From Syntrophales bacterium (GTDB lineage: Bacteria > Desulfobacterota > Syntrophia > Syntrophales > UBA5619), in the NCBI GenBank assembly GCA_028712015.1, contig JAQTRB010000075.1, positions 1 to 7,082 of the forward strand: a DNA stretch of 7,082 nucleotides, in the 5' to 3' direction. This document shows, in pieces, positions 6,712 to 7,082 of the stretch. The notes beneath the pieces are model-generated. The model was not told the DNA's origin. It worked only from the letters and a program-made list of their open reading frames with translations, and did no database searches. Numbering within the stretch: position 1 is the stretch's first letter; the number at the start of each line of letters is the position of its first letter. The position numbers were made by a program, and so were the translations under genes.

Positions 6712-6772
6712 CTCTTTCCCTCCCTTCTGCGATAAAATCCTCATATTCCGCGAATGTTCCTATCGTGGTTTT

Positions 6773-6800
6773 AACTTATGAACAAAGAGCCGATTGTCAA
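6773..6800 (-). promoter_or_regulatory. Candidate usp promoter
   Basis: On the minus strand a perfect -35 TTGACA (6800-6795) is followed after 16 bases by TAAGTT (6778-6773), a weak -10. The -35 overlaps a small inverted repeat TGTC-AA-GACA (6795-6804). The start of transcription would be near 6766, giving a leader of about 55 bases. The poor -10 makes this tentative; an activator or alternative sigma factor may be involved. Confidence 0.3.
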
Positions 6801-6859
6801 GACAGTTTTCCAACCGGTCAATCATTAGGAAGATCATCATTAGCCTTGCCGGGTTGCGG

Positions 6860-6873
6860 CGTTGAATTCAACG
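6860..6873. promoter_or_regulatory. 14-bp perfect palindrome, candidate operator
   Basis: CGTTGAATTCAACG is a perfect palindrome. It ends 15 bases before the -35 of the strong plus-strand promoter (6889-6918) and lies between that promoter and the usp promoter. Position and symmetry suit a dimeric regulator. An 8-bp direct repeat ATCATTAG (6821-6828 and 6836-6843) lies further upstream. No known regulator can be named. Confidence 0.4.
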
Positions 6874-6888
6874 GTAGCCAATATTGCC

Positions 6889-6918
6889 TTGACATACAAG
6901 TCTGTCGCTCTTTATACT
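6889..6918 (+). promoter_or_regulatory. Near-consensus sigma70 promoter for a gene beyond the right edge
   Basis: A perfect -35 TTGACA (6889-6894), an 18-base spacer and TATACT (6913-6918, five of six consensus positions) make this the best promoter in the window. Transcription would begin around 6925. The only start signal downstream within the window is the Shine-Dalgarno at 7071-7077, so the promoter probably drives a gene starting just past 7082. Confidence 0.65.
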
Positions 6919-7082
6919 CCCCCGCTAAAAAATGGTATCTTATCAAATGTCCTGGCATGGTTTCTCAGTATTTCGGAGAACTTCAGGATATGGGGTTCCG
7001 GATGGACTTGGATGCTTTACACTCCTGATGCACAGGAGTAAAATTTCTAACGCTTTTTTTTCGCAACCGTAAAGGAGCCGGT
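6919..7082 (+). other. Untranslated leader of the next gene with a 7-bp hairpin and T-tract
   Basis: This stretch follows the strong promoter and precedes a gene outside the window, giving a leader of about 155 bases. ACTCCTG-ATGCA-CAGGAGT (7021-7039) is a perfect 7-bp stem with a five-base loop. Eight T (7054-7061) follow after 14 bases, too distant for a standard intrinsic terminator. The 3' arm CAGGAGT itself resembles a Shine-Dalgarno that the stem would hide. A 46-codon frame (ATG 6932 to TAA 7070-7072) runs through the leader but has no ribosome binding site. No recognised riboswitch class was seen. No other gene could be supported between 6712 and 7082. Confidence 0.35.
7071..7077 (+). 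promoter_or_regulatory. Shine-Dalgarno sequence of a gene starting past the window
   Basis: AAAGGAG lies five bases from the right edge. With usual spacing the start codon would fall at about 7083-7087, outside the window, so the product cannot be told. Confidence 0.55.

Noticed and set aside
6765..7028. An 87-codon plus-strand frame starting with GTG
   Set aside because: It runs across the palindrome and the strong promoter, lacks a Shine-Dalgarno and shows no family features.
1..7082. CRISPR array, tRNA, rRNA or insertion sequence
   Set aside because: No spaced repeat array, tRNA cloverleaf, rRNA-like segment, transposase or terminal inverted repeats were seen. The only tandem repeat is the two-copy unit at 363-394.

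Overview
The window looks like chromosomal DNA of a strictly anaerobic deltaproteobacterium (Desulfobacterota), most likely Syntrophus or a relative. The main reason is a DRE-TIM metallolyase of the Re-citrate synthase type, the enzyme that replaces ordinary citrate synthase in some strict anaerobes. It is grouped with an aconitase-family hydratase and an NADP-type isocitrate dehydrogenase. The genus is inferred from protein character only.

Layout. Positions 1-151 (minus strand) hold the first 50 codons of a NifU/IscU-type Fe-S scaffold gene that runs off the left edge. A 313-base divergent intergenic region follows. It contains a GC-rich hairpin, a 16-bp tandem repeat and, directly after the repeat, a good sigma70-type promoter. 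From there three plus-strand genes form a probable operon: aconitase-family hydratase (465-2807), NADP isocitrate dehydrogenase (2991-4196) and Re-citrate synthase (4248-6137). A short hairpin with a T-tract closes the operon. A convergent universal stress protein gene lies on the minus strand (6250-6711). The last ~370 bases have no confirmed gene. They hold a probable divergent control region: a weak usp promoter on the minus strand, a 14-bp palindrome, a near-consensus plus-strand sigma70 promoter, a ~155-nt leader with a hairpin, and a Shine-Dalgarno sequence for a gene starting just past the right edge.

How the genes work together. Re-citrate synthase would condense acetyl-CoA with oxaloacetate, the hydratase would isomerise citrate to isocitrate, and the dehydrogenase would yield 2-oxoglutarate plus NADPH. 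That is the whole oxidative half-branch leading to glutamate in one transcription unit, in an order where the gene for the first step comes last. The neighbouring Fe-S scaffold gene fits the [4Fe-4S] need of the hydratase.

The most unusual feature is the Re-citrate synthase polypeptide. After a complete catalytic region it carries about 160 extra residues that read as a Cache/PDC-type ligand-sensing domain. Such domains are normally extracytoplasmic parts of receptors. Here there is no membrane segment or signal peptide, which suggests a cytosolic small-molecule sensor fused to the committed enzyme of the pathway.
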